Assembly: GCA_963555835.3 (NCBI GenBank)
Contig: CAUVWZ020000001.1
Location: forward strand, 1 to 64,000
Source of the DNA: JAPUME01 sp027294185
Lineage (GTDB): Bacteria; Acidobacteriota; Terriglobia; UBA7540; JAPUME01
DNA length: 64,000 bases
Direction of reading: 5' to 3'
Part shown: one piece after another, positions 44,102-53,147 of the stretch
Position numbering within the stretch: the stretch's first letter is position 1
How the letters are laid out: the number at the start of each line of letters is the position of its first letter
The notes under the pieces: generated by a model
What the model saw: only the letters and a program-made list of their open reading frames with translations
Told to the model about the DNA's origin: nothing
The model's database searches: none
Position numbers and translations under genes: made by a program

Positions 44102-44346
44102 TCAGTTCTGCCCGGCGGAGGTGACGCGGCGGACCTCGTCGAACCAGTTGAGGACTATGCGGACGGCACTTGTCGCTTTTCCTCCTTCACAGAATCGGTG
44201 ACCACGAACCGCCGGCCATCGGCCGAGACATCGTATTGCGGCCCGTGCTGGCGGGTAATACCCCCGTGCTCGAATAACCGCACGGCTTTGCCGACCGTAA
44301 CCTCCGGCTCGGTGTTGACCGGAACGGCGTCCACCTCGCGCAGCTT
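44102..44346 (-). pseudogene. C-terminal fragment of a TolB/PD40-tailed protein (kinase tail)
   Basis: VDAVPVNTEPEVTVGKAVRL, GGITRQHGPQYDVSADGRRF and VTDSVKEEK are followed after a one-base slip near 44174 by SAVRIVLNWFDEVRRVTSAG-stop. This is the terminal beta-propeller repeat and tail seen in acidobacterial Ser/Thr kinases and TolB-like proteins. It begins directly at the PQQ dehydrogenase stop codon, so the two sequences were joined by a rearrangement. A similar tail is at 46972. Confidence 0.6.
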
Positions 44347-45962
44347 CTACCTTGCCTGAATTTCCTCAGGAAGCGCGAACGAGAATAATCCGCTGCCCGA
44401 GGGAATCACTACGTATTGCGTTCCGTCCAGCGAATACGTCATCGAGAGGAGTAGATCGGAGCCCCGGTCTGGAAATGCCAAAGCTCCTTTCCGGTTTGCG
44501 CATCAACCGCAAAAAGGTAGCCTTCCATATCACCGGCAAAGACCACTCCTCCCGCCGTCGAGAGTGTACCCGCCCACGGGGCCGAGTAGTATTTGAATTC
44601 CCACTTCATCTCGCCCGTCCGCGGGTCCAGCGCGCGCAAAGCGCCCCAATTTTTTTCCCCGTCCGGCGGCTGATAGGTGCTGCCGAAGAAAACGGACCCT
44701 TCCCGAAAAGGCTGTGGGGAGTTGAAATACAGGTCACACTGCTCGCGCACGGCCACGTAGAACAGATCAGTCTGCGGACTATAGGAAGGCGACATCCAGT
44801 TCGTCGCCCCGGACAGTCCCGGACAGACACGATTGCCTTCCGGCGTGGGGCCGGAACCGGGAAGAACGACGGGCCGCCCGTTGGCGTCAATCTCCTTCGC
44901 CCACGTCTGCCGCGCAAAGGCCGACGCATGAAGAAATTCTCCGTTCGTGCGGTCAAGGACATAGTAGAAGGCGTTACGATTGGCCTGCACCCGAAGTTTG
45001 CGCGGTTTGCCCTTGAACTCCAGATCGAGGAGGATGGGGATTTGCGTCGCGTCCCAATCGTGCACGTCGTGCGGAGTGAACTGGAAATACCATTTCAGCT
45101 TTCCGGTGTCAGCATCGAGCGCCACCACGCAATTGGAATAGAGGTTGTCGCCCTCGCGCTCCTCGCCGTAGAGGTCCGGGCCGGGGTTGCCGATGCCCCA
45201 GTACGTCAGGTTCAGTTCCGGATCATAGGTGCCGGTCAACCAGGCCGGTGAGCCGCCGGTTTTCCAGGAATCGCCTTCCCAGGTCTCGTGTCCGGGCTCG
45301 CCCGGACCGGGGATGGCGTAGAAGCGCCAAGCGCGCTTGCCGGTTTCCGCGTCATAGGCGTCGATGAAGCCTCGGATTCCGAACTCGCCTCCGGCTACCC
45401 CTACAATGATCTTATCTTTCACGGCCAACGGCGCGAGGGTGAAGGAATACCCCTTGCGATAGTCCGCCGCCACCACGTCCCAGACCACGTTGCCCGTCTT
45501 CGCATCCAGGGCGACCACATGCGCGTCCAGCGTGGCCAGAAAGACTTTGTCGCCGAGCACGGCCAAACCCCGGTTGACCGTTCCACAGCAGAGACGAACA
45601 TCTTCCGGCCAGGGGTGCTGATACCGCCAGATTGTCCGCCCGGTGCGCGCGTCCAGGGCGTAGGCCAGATTCTCTTGACCCGTTACATACATGACGCCGT
45701 CAACAACCAGCGGGGTGGTTTCGAATTTGCCCTTTTCTTCGCTCTGGAAGACCCACTGCGGCCTGAGACGTCCGACGTTCGACGTGCCGATTTGATCCAA
45801 CGCGCTGTGTCGCCTCCCGGCATAGTCCCCGGAATAGGTCAACCAGTTTTGCGGTTCCTTCGCGGCATCCACCAGCCGCTGGGAACTCACCTGGGCACGG
45901 ACCAAGCCGGCATTGAAACTTGCACCGAGTAAAACCAATACGAAGATAGAACCTCTCATCAT
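44347..45962 (-). CDS. PQQ-dependent quinoprotein dehydrogenase, frameshift near the end
   Basis: Periplasmic eight-bladed propeller dehydrogenase of the alcohol dehydrogenase type, about 538 residues. A signal peptide (GSIFVLVLLGASFNAGLVRA) precedes WLTYSGDYAGRRHSALDQI. The vicinal cysteine pair that holds PQQ is in VRLCCGTVNRGLAV, GGEFGIRGFIDAYD provides the Glu, and HDVHDWDATQIP the catalytic-region Asp. The frame slips near 44445: GAPIYSS is followed in the next frame by MTYSLDGTQYVVIPSGSG to a TAG at 44347. Adding one base gives the normal family end. The cytochrome c gene ends 29 bases upstream and is its likely electron acceptor. Confidence 0.88.
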
Positions 45963-45991
45963 CCTTCCTTTCCAGCTTCCTTCCCGGGAAT

Positions 45992-46811
45992 CTATTTGCT
46001 TCGCAAACCAGACATATAGGCGACCAAATCTTCCAGGTCCTTATCGCTCAGCATCCGCCGGTTGTAGCCCGGCATCAGCGATCCGGTTTCCTCGCGGACC
46101 TCCTGAAGTTCCTTTTTCAAAAAAAGATGGAGCTGTTCGTCGGCCGACATCAACTGAACGGAAAAGGTGTCTTCATTCTTCCGCACGCCGGTTATCCGTT
46201 TGCCGTCGGTGGTAACCACCGTAACCGTCTTGTAGGAATCGGGGATGATTTTTCTCGGCTCACGGACGGATTCGACCAGGGAATCGGCAGTGCGGGATGC
46301 CCCAATACGGGAAAGGTCGGGGCCGAATACCCCCCCCCTTCCCGTGGATCATGTGGCATTGCGAACAGTTGCTTTCCGTAAAAAAGATCTTCTCGCCCGC
46401 CTCCCGGTCCCCGGCCACCGGGGGTTGGGAACCCGCCTCAAGTGTGCGGAGAAAACAGATCACCGTCCAGATCTTGTCCTCTCCATGAAGATAAGGAGGC
46501 ATCTCTGTGCCCCGCACTCCTCGCCTGATGGTGCGGAACAGAGCCGCATCGCTGCCCCCGTGCTCCCAGCGGCCCAAAGTCAAATTGGGACCGCGGCCGC
46601 CTCCCCGCGCGTCGAGTCCATGACAGAAGGCGCACCAGAGCCGGAAGTTAGTTCGTCCTTGATCAGGCGCCCCCGGATCATCGGCAAACGGATTTCGGGG
46701 TTCTTCTTCCTGACCACCACCGGCCAAACCCTGCGCCAGCCCCCCTGTTACCAGACAGACCAAGAAAGCTGAAAGTAGCACCCACTTCCTGGATCGCTCG
46801 CGGTACATCAT
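45992..46811 (-). CDS. Periplasmic di-heme cytochrome c, frameshift in a G9 run
   Basis: Exported electron carrier of about 272 residues. A signal sequence (WVLLSAFLVCLVTGGLAQG) follows the ATG pair at 46811/46808. Two heme sites are present: LWCAFCHGLDARGGG and NCSQCHMIHGKGG. The frame is lost in a run of nine G at 46330-46338; with eight it continues VFGPDLSRIGASRTADSLVE, REPRKIIPDSYKTVTVV and TDGKRITGV, the planctomycete/acidobacterial 'heme-binding domain' type, and ends MLSDKDLEDLVAYMSGLRSK. Located directly upstream of the PQQ dehydrogenase, it should accept its electrons. Confidence 0.88.
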
Positions 46812-46971
46812 GCTTAGTCGTGACAATATCTCCTCCCTTCCCCTGTAAGCCCGATCGTTTTCCTGCGCGGATTTCCGATCATAACCGACTCGTCGGTTCC
46901 GTGCGTCGAAAAAGCCCACCTTTTCTCATGAAGAAAGGTCGAGGTACCGCCCGACTCTTCCCTTCATCGTA

Positions 46972-47242
46972 TCAATTCCCACCGGCGGAGGCGACCCGGC
47001 GGCGGACCTCGTCGAACCAGTTGGTCACCAAGGTTACCTGCGTGGTTCCAGTCTGCTCCGAATCCTCCGTCGTCTTAAGCACGGCGAAACGTTTCCCATC
47101 AGGATGGAGGGCGAAATTCCGGCAGAACCTTCAGCGCCACGTCCCGATTGAGCTTGGTGTCGGTGGCGCGATAGACCTCTCCCATGCCGCCCTTGCCGAG
47201 CATCTCCGTGACGCGATAATGCGCAATGCTCTTGCCAATCAT
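46972..47242 (-). pseudogene. Ser/Thr protein kinase with nearly the whole interior deleted
   Basis: From an ATG at 47242 the kinase start reads MIGKSIAHYRVTEMLGKGGM and GEVYRATDTKLNRDVALKVL (Gly-rich loop and the ATP-anchoring Lys). Near 47105 it jumps, in another frame, to the protein's far end: FALHPDGKRFAVLKTTEDSE and VTLVTNWFDEVRRRVASAGG-stop. The catalytic loop and several hundred residues are missing. A deletion between the two ends of one kinase gene explains this. It cannot be active. Confidence 0.75.
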
Positions 47243-47537
47243 TAAGGAGCACCCTGAATCGATGGGGCTATCCTAAGCCGCACAAGGAGGCAAGTCAACG
47301 CCAAGGTAGTTACCCGCAGGAGGGTCAGAGTATTGACTGCGAATTCGGCGCCAAGCCCTTCTGGGCACTTCGTCGGGCGGCAAACTGATCGTCGCAAGAC
47401 CTTGTTTCGTTGGGACTTGCATTTCGAGGCCTAATTACTTGCGTGCCCGATTGCAGTGGCGTATCCTCTACACTGTTGGAGGTCTAAGTCGGAAATTCCT
47501 TCCTGATTCTATCTGTAGCTTACCGAGGGGTCTGGTC
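47243..47537. other. Divergent intergenic gap
   Basis: 295 bases between the kinase remnant and the DUF1587 gene. No gene, tRNA or clear hairpin was seen. A promoter for the plus-strand gene is expected here but no box pair stands out. Confidence 0.4.
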
Positions 47538-48593
47538 ATGAGCCGCTGGGTGGTTTGGATACGCTGTTGGATGCCGGTCCTGTTCGTGGTCGGCGGTTCC
47601 ACCGGTGTTGCGGTGGCCGAGCAACAATCTGTTCAGCTCCCTCCGCCGGTAGTCTCACCCGAGCGTGCCCTGGCCAATCAATATTGCCTCGCCTGCCACA
47701 ACCCCACAGCGAAAACGGCGGGACTGGACCTGGACACCATCAGCTCGCAAGGCGTGAGCCGCCAACCGGAGGTCTGGGAGAAGGTCATCCGGAAGCTTCG
47801 CGCACGTCACATGCCGCCCGTGGGAATGCCGCGGCCGGAGGAGAGCACCTACAACGCGGTGGTGTCCTCGCTGGAAACCTCGCTGGATCGCGCGGCTGCG
47901 GCCCAGCCCCGTCCCGGCCGAACGGATACTTTCCGGCGGCTCAACCGAACCGAATACCGGAACGCCATCCGCGACCTTCTGGCGTTGGATGTCGATGTCA
48001 CCTCGCTGCTGCCGAGTGACGACTCCAGTCATGGCTTTGACAATGTGACGGTCGGAGATCTCTCCCCGACATTATTGGACCGTTATGTATCAGCGGCGGA
48101 GAAGATCAGCCGGCTGGCCCTCGGGAGGCCCAGCCGCTCTCCCGGCGGCGATACCATCCGGACTCCGCCGGACCTCACCCAGGAGCAGCACTTCGAGGAG
48201 CTCCCCGTCGGTACTCGCGGTGGAGCAGTGGTTCGCTACACCTTCCCCCTCGGCGCCGAATACGACATCCGGATTCGGCTGACGCGAGACCGCAACGAGC
48301 ACGTCGAGGGCTTGAGCGAGCCTCACGAGTTGGAGCTGCTGTTGGATCGGGAGAGAGTGCAGTTGTTCACGGTGACGCCGCCCCCCTCAGGCAAAGATCA
48401 TCGCGCCGTAGACCAGAACCTTAAGGTCCGTATTCCGGTCGAAGCCGGTCCGCATGTGCTGGGCGTGACGTTAAGGATGGACCCCGTTAACGATCGCGGA
48501 GGGTCACAGATTCGGGAACTTCAAGCCTTCACCTGTAACCGTGGCCGCATTTCATCGAGTGATGAGCGCCGCCGGTGTGTCGACGGCGGGTGA
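47538..48593 (+). pseudogene. DUF1587-type (Planctomycete cytochrome C) protein, 3'-truncated
   Basis: An exported protein with signal segment (MPVLFVVGGSTGVAVAEQQ) and a CxxCH heme site in ANQYCLACHNPTAKTAGLDL, then WEKVIRKLRARHMPPVGMPR and the DUF1587 motif TFRRLNRTEYRNAIRDLLAL with DVTSLLPSDDSSHGFDNV. A beta-rich segment (VRYTFPLGAEYDIRIRLTRD) follows. Full members continue with DUF1592, DUF1588 and DUF1585 for another 350-450 residues; here homology stops near 48530 and the frame ends soon after by chance. The start is the ATG at 47538. Confidence 0.75.
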
Positions 48594-48748
48594 ATCTCAT
48601 CCGGTCCCTGGCGCGGGCCGCAAGAGCTATTAGGTCCCTGTACTTCGCCGAAATCCCCCAGCCGGTCGCGAAACCAGAGAGTAGAAGCGTCCAACGGACG
48701 GGGAGCCTCAAGGGAGGGCGTCACATCACGTAACGGGAACCGAAGCCG

Positions 48749-48850
48749 GTGGCTAATCTTCACCTGACCTTGCTCGAAAAAGTGGGTGTCCGTCTCGATT
48801 CCTTCGCCGACAGCCAAGGCAAGGTTGTCGCAAACGTAGTTTCTATCCAG
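48749..48850 (+). pseudogene. DUF1552 C-terminal scrap
   Basis: ANLHLTLLEKVGVRLDSFAD followed by SQGKV resembles the very C-terminus of DUF1552 proteins, which are usually encoded next to DUF1587/DUF1592 proteins. Its position right after the truncated DUF1587 gene suggests that one deletion removed the end of the first gene and most of the second. Short, so tentative. Confidence 0.45.
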
Positions 48851-49113
48851 CAAAGGGACGCTGAGATGAACACCAAGTTCGAAAAGCTGGGAACCTTCGC
48901 CACGCCGCGGGGCGAAGCGGCGAGGCCAGCGGAGCGGTAGGTCACGAACCAGAGCCGGGGAGTATGATCCGCAGAACCATGCGAGTCAAGATTGAACATT
49001 CCGGTCCGACCGGGGCGCGCACTGGGGTTTCGAGTAGCTGTCAAGGGCGGGATGGCACGCCTACGCGCTGGGCAGAGTTGTATTCACTTCTTCGCCTTGC
49101 TGGAGTTGAGGCC
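48851..49113. other. Intergenic gap before the TRAP operon
   Basis: No gene is convincing. The frame of tatT is open from 48964, but the lipoprotein start at 49114 fits better. No clear promoter boxes. Confidence 0.3.
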
Positions 49114-50073
49114 ATGATTCGATCCACTTCCAGGGTAATCACTTGGCGAGACCGGCATCGTTTGCCGGCCCAGATCGCATTGGTGCTTTTGTCGCTGGTT
49201 CTTTTGACTGGCTGCTCGCTTCGATCCATGGCCGTGGGGGCCATGGCGGATGCAATGGCACGCTCGAGCACAGTGTACGCCCGTGACGATGATCCCGAGT
49301 TCGTCCGAGAGGCGCTGCCTTTCGGACTTAAGACCATGGAAGGGCTCCTGCAGGAAAAGCCCAGGCACAAGGGGCTGCTCCTTTCGGCGTGCAGCGGCTT
49401 CACTCAGTACGCGCAAGCTTTTGTGGTACAGCCTGCCGATAGGCTTGAGGAAACAGACCTGACGGCTGCTCGCGCGGAGCGGCGCCGGGCCGCTCGTCTC
49501 TTTCTGAGAGCCCGGGGTTACTGCGTGCGTGCCTTGGAGGTCGTTTACCCCGGGCTCGTGGAGGAGCTTTCCTCCGAGCCCGAAAGGGCCCTGGGCCGGA
49601 CCCGCAAGAAGGACGTGCCGCTGCTTTATTGGACCGGCGCGTCTTGGGCAGCAGCCATCAACGTCTCGAAGGGCGATCTGGATCTGGTCGCTGACGTCAA
49701 CGTCGCCCACGCCTTGCTCAAACGCGCTCTTGCGCTCGATCCGACATGGGACGATGGGGCCATCCACGAACTCCTGATCGTGCTCGAGGCAGCGCTCGCG
49801 CCGGCCCAGGGCGGCTCGATCGAAAAGGCCCGCGAGCACTTCCGACAGGCGTGGGAGCTTTCAGGCGGTCGCAGGATTGGAGCCCTGGTCACACTGGCCG
49901 AGTCGGTCGCAGTGAAGGAGCAGGAACTCGCAGAATTCAAGCAGCTCCTGCAAGAGGCACTCGCCTTCGACATTGAGACGGCCCCTGATTTTCGCCTCGC
50001 CAGCACGCTGGCCCACCGGCGCGCCGAGTGGCTATTGGGGCGCACTGGCGAGCTTTTTGTGGAGGCAGAATGA
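49114..50073 (+). CDS. TatT-family lipoprotein of a TPAT (TPR-associated TRAP) transporter
   Basis: 319-residue lipoprotein. The signal peptide ends in a lipobox LVLLTGCS, so Cys is lipidated and the protein sits in the periplasm. The rest is all alpha-helical in TPR-like pairs, with YARDDDPEFVREALPFGLKT, GLLLSACSGFTQYAQAFVVQ, LYWTGASWAAAINVSKGDLD and AREHFRQAWELSGGR typical of TatT (T. pallidum Tp0956 type). TatT trimers bind the solute-binding protein TatP to feed ligand to the TRAP permease. The stop overlaps the next start (ATGA). The ligand is unknown, possibly a hydrophobic carboxylate. Confidence 0.88.
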   Translation: MIRSTSRVITWRDRHRLPAQIALVLLSLVLLTGCSLRSMAVGAMADAMARSSTVYARDDDPEFVREALPFGLKTMEGLLQEKPRHKGLLLSACSGFTQYAQAFVVQPADRLEETDLTAARAERRRAARLFLRARGYCVRALEVVYPGLVEELSSEPERALGRTRKKDVPLLYWTGASWAAAINVSKGDLDLVADVNVAHALLKRALALDPTWDDGAIHELLIVLEAALAPAQGGSIEKAREHFRQAWELSGGRRIGALVTLAESVAVKEQELAEFKQLLQEALAFDIETAPDFRLASTLAHRRAEWLLGRTGELFVEAE

Positions 50074-51098
50074 AAAAAGCTCTATTTCTGTGCCTGTTCG
50101 CGACCGTTGTTACACTGGCCGTTTTGCAGGCTCGAGGCGCGACCGTCACCATCAAGCTGGCTACGCTTGCGCCTAACGGCTCCAACTGGCATGAGCACCT
50201 CAAAGACCTTGCCGAGCGTTGGAAAGAGGTGTCGGGCGGCCAGGTGCGGTTGCGGATTTACGCCGGCGGTGTGGCGGGCGACGACCTGGACGTCATGCGA
50301 AAGATCCGCATTGGCCAGCTCAGTGCGGCGGCCATTACCCCCCAGGGCCTGAGCAGTATCAGTAAGGCGACCCGGGTTTTTAGCATTCCCCGCATGATCC
50401 GGTCCTACGACGAGCTCGATTACGCCATGGAACAGATGGCTCCCCGGTTGGAAGCGATACTGGCTGAGCGGGGATTCATCGTGCTCGACTGGGCCTACGC
50501 AGGCTGGGCCCGGTTCTTCGTGCCCGAGCCCGTGACCACGGTCGCGGCTGTCCAGAAGTTGAAGCTGTTTACATGGGCCGGCGATGCGGATTCCACCGAG
50601 CTATGGAAAGAAGCAGGTTTCAACGTGGTTCCCCTGCCCGCCACGGAGATCATGATGGGACTCCAGACGGGACTCATCAATGCCTTCGACACCGTGCCGG
50701 TCATGGCCCTGGCTACCCAATGGTTCCGGCACACGCCCTACATGATCGCCTTGAATTGGGCACCGTTGACGGGGGCGCTGGTGGTGAGCAAAAGGGCCTG
50801 GGACAAGGTTCCCGAGGATCTGAGACCCGCGCTCATGGCGGAAGCCAAGAAGATCATGGCGCGCTGGCGCGCCGACACTCGGCGGCTCGAGTCCGAAGCC
50901 GTTGAGGCCATGAAGAAGCGCGGCGTCAAAGTCTTGCAGCCCTCAACCTCCGATGTCGAAGAATGGGACGCCACAGTGAAGAAGGCATACCCGCATATTC
51001 GGGGACGTTTCGTCCCCACCGAGTACTTCGACGAGATCGTCCGGATAGTGGGCACGTTTCGCGAGGCTTCCCAGAGGCCAGCCTCGGCCACCCGGTGA
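50070..51098 (+). CDS. TRAP transporter solute-binding protein (DctP family, TatP)
   Basis: 342-residue periplasmic binding protein with a cleavable signal (KKALFLCLFATVVTLAVLQA). IKLATLAPNGSNWHEHLKDL is the usual DctP opening, and FIVLDWAYAGWARFFVPEPV contains the conserved Arg that binds a substrate carboxylate, followed by LKLFTWAGDADSTELWKEAG and PATEIMMGLQTGLINAFDTV. Its ATG overlaps the tatT stop. It partners with the TatT lipoprotein and the fused permease downstream. Confidence 0.93.
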   Translation: MKKALFLCLFATVVTLAVLQARGATVTIKLATLAPNGSNWHEHLKDLAERWKEVSGGQVRLRIYAGGVAGDDLDVMRKIRIGQLSAAAITPQGLSSISKATRVFSIPRMIRSYDELDYAMEQMAPRLEAILAERGFIVLDWAYAGWARFFVPEPVTTVAAVQKLKLFTWAGDADSTELWKEAGFNVVPLPATEIMMGLQTGLINAFDTVPVMALATQWFRHTPYMIALNWAPLTGALVVSKRAWDKVPEDLRPALMAEAKKIMARWRADTRRLESEAVEAMKKRGVKVLQPSTSDVEEWDATVKKAYPHIRGRFVPTEYFDEIVRIVGTFREASQRPASATR

Positions 51099-51124
51099 AC
51101 TGAATTGGTTTTCGGGAGAGGTCG

Positions 51125-52990
51125 GTGAGTGAATTCGACCAGTCCGGGATAGCGGCATCCGGCCTGCCCATCGGTGGCGCCACCCTCGAGAGGCCTACTG
51201 GGCTTGCAGCTCGTGCCGAGGTGCTCATCTCCGGAGCTGTGCTGACGGCCCTCGTAGCGATTCCTCTGCTGCATATGCTCGGCCGGTGGACCCTGGGTCG
51301 AGGCATCCCGGGTGCCTCCGGTTATGAGCAGCACCTGACGCTGTGGCTTACTTTCCTGGGTGGCGTGCTGGCTGCCCGCTACGGCCGCCACCTGGCGCTT
51401 TCCACTACAGCCTTTCTTGGGGAGGGTCGTTGGCTTTTCCCCGCGCAGTTGCTCAGCACTACGAGTACATTCGTCGTCAATCTGGCGCTAGCGTGGGGTG
51501 CCGTGGGACTTGTCGTGGCCCAGCGGCAGTCTACGGAAGTTCTTGCGGGCGGAGTGCCCCTCTGGGTTGCGCAAGCGATCATGCCGCTAGGGTTTTTCGC
51601 CGTTGCCGTAAGGTTCTGGTGGCGAGCGCCCGGGAGCTGGGCCGGTCGCAGTCTCGTTCTGGGACTTGCCGGACTTGGCGCGGGCGTATGGGCCTTGGGG
51701 CTGCGGGGGGACTCCTTACTGGTGCCGGGTGCCGTCTGCCTTATCGGGAGTATCTTGCTTGGGGCGCCGCTCTTCGTGGGTCTCGGAGGATTCGCGCTGC
51801 TTTTCTTCCATGCGGCTGACGTTCCCATTGCGGCGGTGGCCGCAGAGACCTACCGGGTGGCGGCCTCGCCTACTCTGCCCACCATCCCGCTTTTCGCTCT
51901 GGCGGGTACGGTGCTTGCGGCCGGCGGGGCGTCAAAAAGGCTAGTCAGTCTTTTTCGGGGTGTAGCTGGCTGGATGCCGGGAGGAACGGCCGTGGCGACC
52001 GTTGGGGCGTGCGCCTTCTTGACCGCGGTCACTGGCGCTTCCGGCGTAACCATCCTGGCACTGGGTGGGCTCCTCCTTCCTATCCTGGTCAGAGAGGGCT
52101 ACCCCGATCGTTTCAGTGTCGGCCTGCTCACAGCCTCGGGCAGCATCGGACTGCTCTTCATGCCCAGCCTTCCCGTCATCCTCTACGGGATTTACGCCCA
52201 GGTTCCTATCGACAAGCTGTTCGTTGCGGGGTTTTTGCCGGGAGTCCTCCTCGTCGTAGCAGTGGCCGCCCTGAGCGCTCGGCGCGGCCTCCAGGCGGGT
52301 GTGACGCGCACGCCTTTTGAGCCACTGCAGGCACTGAAGGCGCTTGCAACGGCCAAGTGGGATTTGTTCTTGCCGGTCTTCGTGCTCCTGAGCATTGTGG
52401 CAGGTGTGGCCACACTTGTGGAGGCAGCGGCGCTCACGGCCGCCTACGCGTTGTTCATAGAGGTCGTGGTGCACCGGACGCTCAGCCTGAGAAAGGACGC
52501 CTTGCGCCTCCTGGCGGGCACCACCGTGCTCGTCGGCGCGCTGCTCTTCATCCTGGGTGTCGCCTTGGGCCTGACGAGCTACCTGGTTGACGCCGAGATT
52601 CCCGCGCGGGCCGCAGAGTGGGTGCGAGCCTCCATCGGGTCAAAGCTATTGTTTCTGCTATTGCTCAACGTCTTTCTCCTGCTGGTAGGCGCGCTGATGG
52701 ACATCTTCTCCGCTATTGTCGTCGTGGTACCCATCATCGTCCCCATGGGGCTGGCCTTCGGGGTTGACCCAATTCACCTGGGCATCATCTTCCTGGCCAA
52801 CCTGGAGCTCGGCTATCTGACCCCACCCGTCGGCCTTAACCTCTTCTTAAGCTCCTTGCGCTTTGAGCGACCCCTGGTAGAAATCTGGCGCACGGTGCTG
52901 CCGTTCCTCGTTCTCTTCGGCCTGTGGGTACTCCTGATCACCTATGTGCCCCCCTTGACGCTGGGCCTCGGTAAGGTCTTTTACCGATAG
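51125..52990 (+). CDS. TRAP transporter permease, fused DctQ-DctM (TatQM)
   Basis: 621 residues starting at GTG, with about 16 hydrophobic spans. The first 170 residues are the small Q subunit (QHLTLWLTFLGGVLAARYGR is its conserved core), then a linker span and the large M subunit from about residue 200: LPTIPLFALAGTVLAAGGAS, VTGASGVTILALGGLLLPIL, GLLTASGSIGLLFMPSLPVI and LELGYLTPPVGLNLFLSSLR. Q-M fusions are common in TRAP systems and regular in TPAT ones. The transporter would be driven by Na+ or H+. A hairpin at 53038 probably ends the operon. Confidence 0.92.
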   Translation: MSEFDQSGIAASGLPIGGATLERPTGLAARAEVLISGAVLTALVAIPLLHMLGRWTLGRGIPGASGYEQHLTLWLTFLGGVLAARYGRHLALSTTAFLGEGRWLFPAQLLSTTSTFVVNLALAWGAVGLVVAQRQSTEVLAGGVPLWVAQAIMPLGFFAVAVRFWWRAPGSWAGRSLVLGLAGLGAGVWALGLRGDSLLVPGAVCLIGSILLGAPLFVGLGGFALLFFHAADVPIAAVAAETYRVAASPTLPTIPLFALAGTVLAAGGASKRLVSLFRGVAGWMPGGTAVATVGACAFLTAVTGASGVTILALGGLLLPILVREGYPDRFSVGLLTASGSIGLLFMPSLPVILYGIYAQVPIDKLFVAGFLPGVLLVVAVAALSARRGLQAGVTRTPFEPLQALKALATAKWDLFLPVFVLLSIVAGVATLVEAAALTAAYALFIEVVVHRTLSLRKDALRLLAGTTVLVGALLFILGVALGLTSYLVDAEIPARAAEWVRASIGSKLLFLLLLNVFLLLVGALMDIFSAIVVVVPIIVPMGLAFGVDPIHLGIIFLANLELGYLTPPVGLNLFLSSLRFERPLVEIWRTVLPFLVLFGLWVLLITYVPPLTLGLGKVFYR

Positions 52991-53037
52991 AGCAAGCCAA
53001 GAGAATTGGAAAGCGCAATGACCCCACTGCGAAAGCC

Positions 53038-53057
53038 GCAGACCTGAGAAGGTCTGC
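53038..53057 (+). terminator. Hairpin after the TRAP operon
   Basis: GCAGACCT-GAGA-AGGTCTGC is a perfect 8-bp stem with a GAGA loop 47 bases past the permease stop. It lacks a T-tract, so termination by this stem alone is unsure. Confidence 0.45.
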
Positions 53058-53147
53058 ACCATCCAGTGCTCTCGGGTGGGGCGGCAAATCGTAACGGCCA
53101 GCCGCGCCGTTGTACACTTAACTCAGTCGAACCCAAGGAGATAAAGC

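Noticed and set aside
44352..45251. Plus-strand open frame of about 300 codons
   Set aside because: Antisense shadow of the PQQ dehydrogenase.
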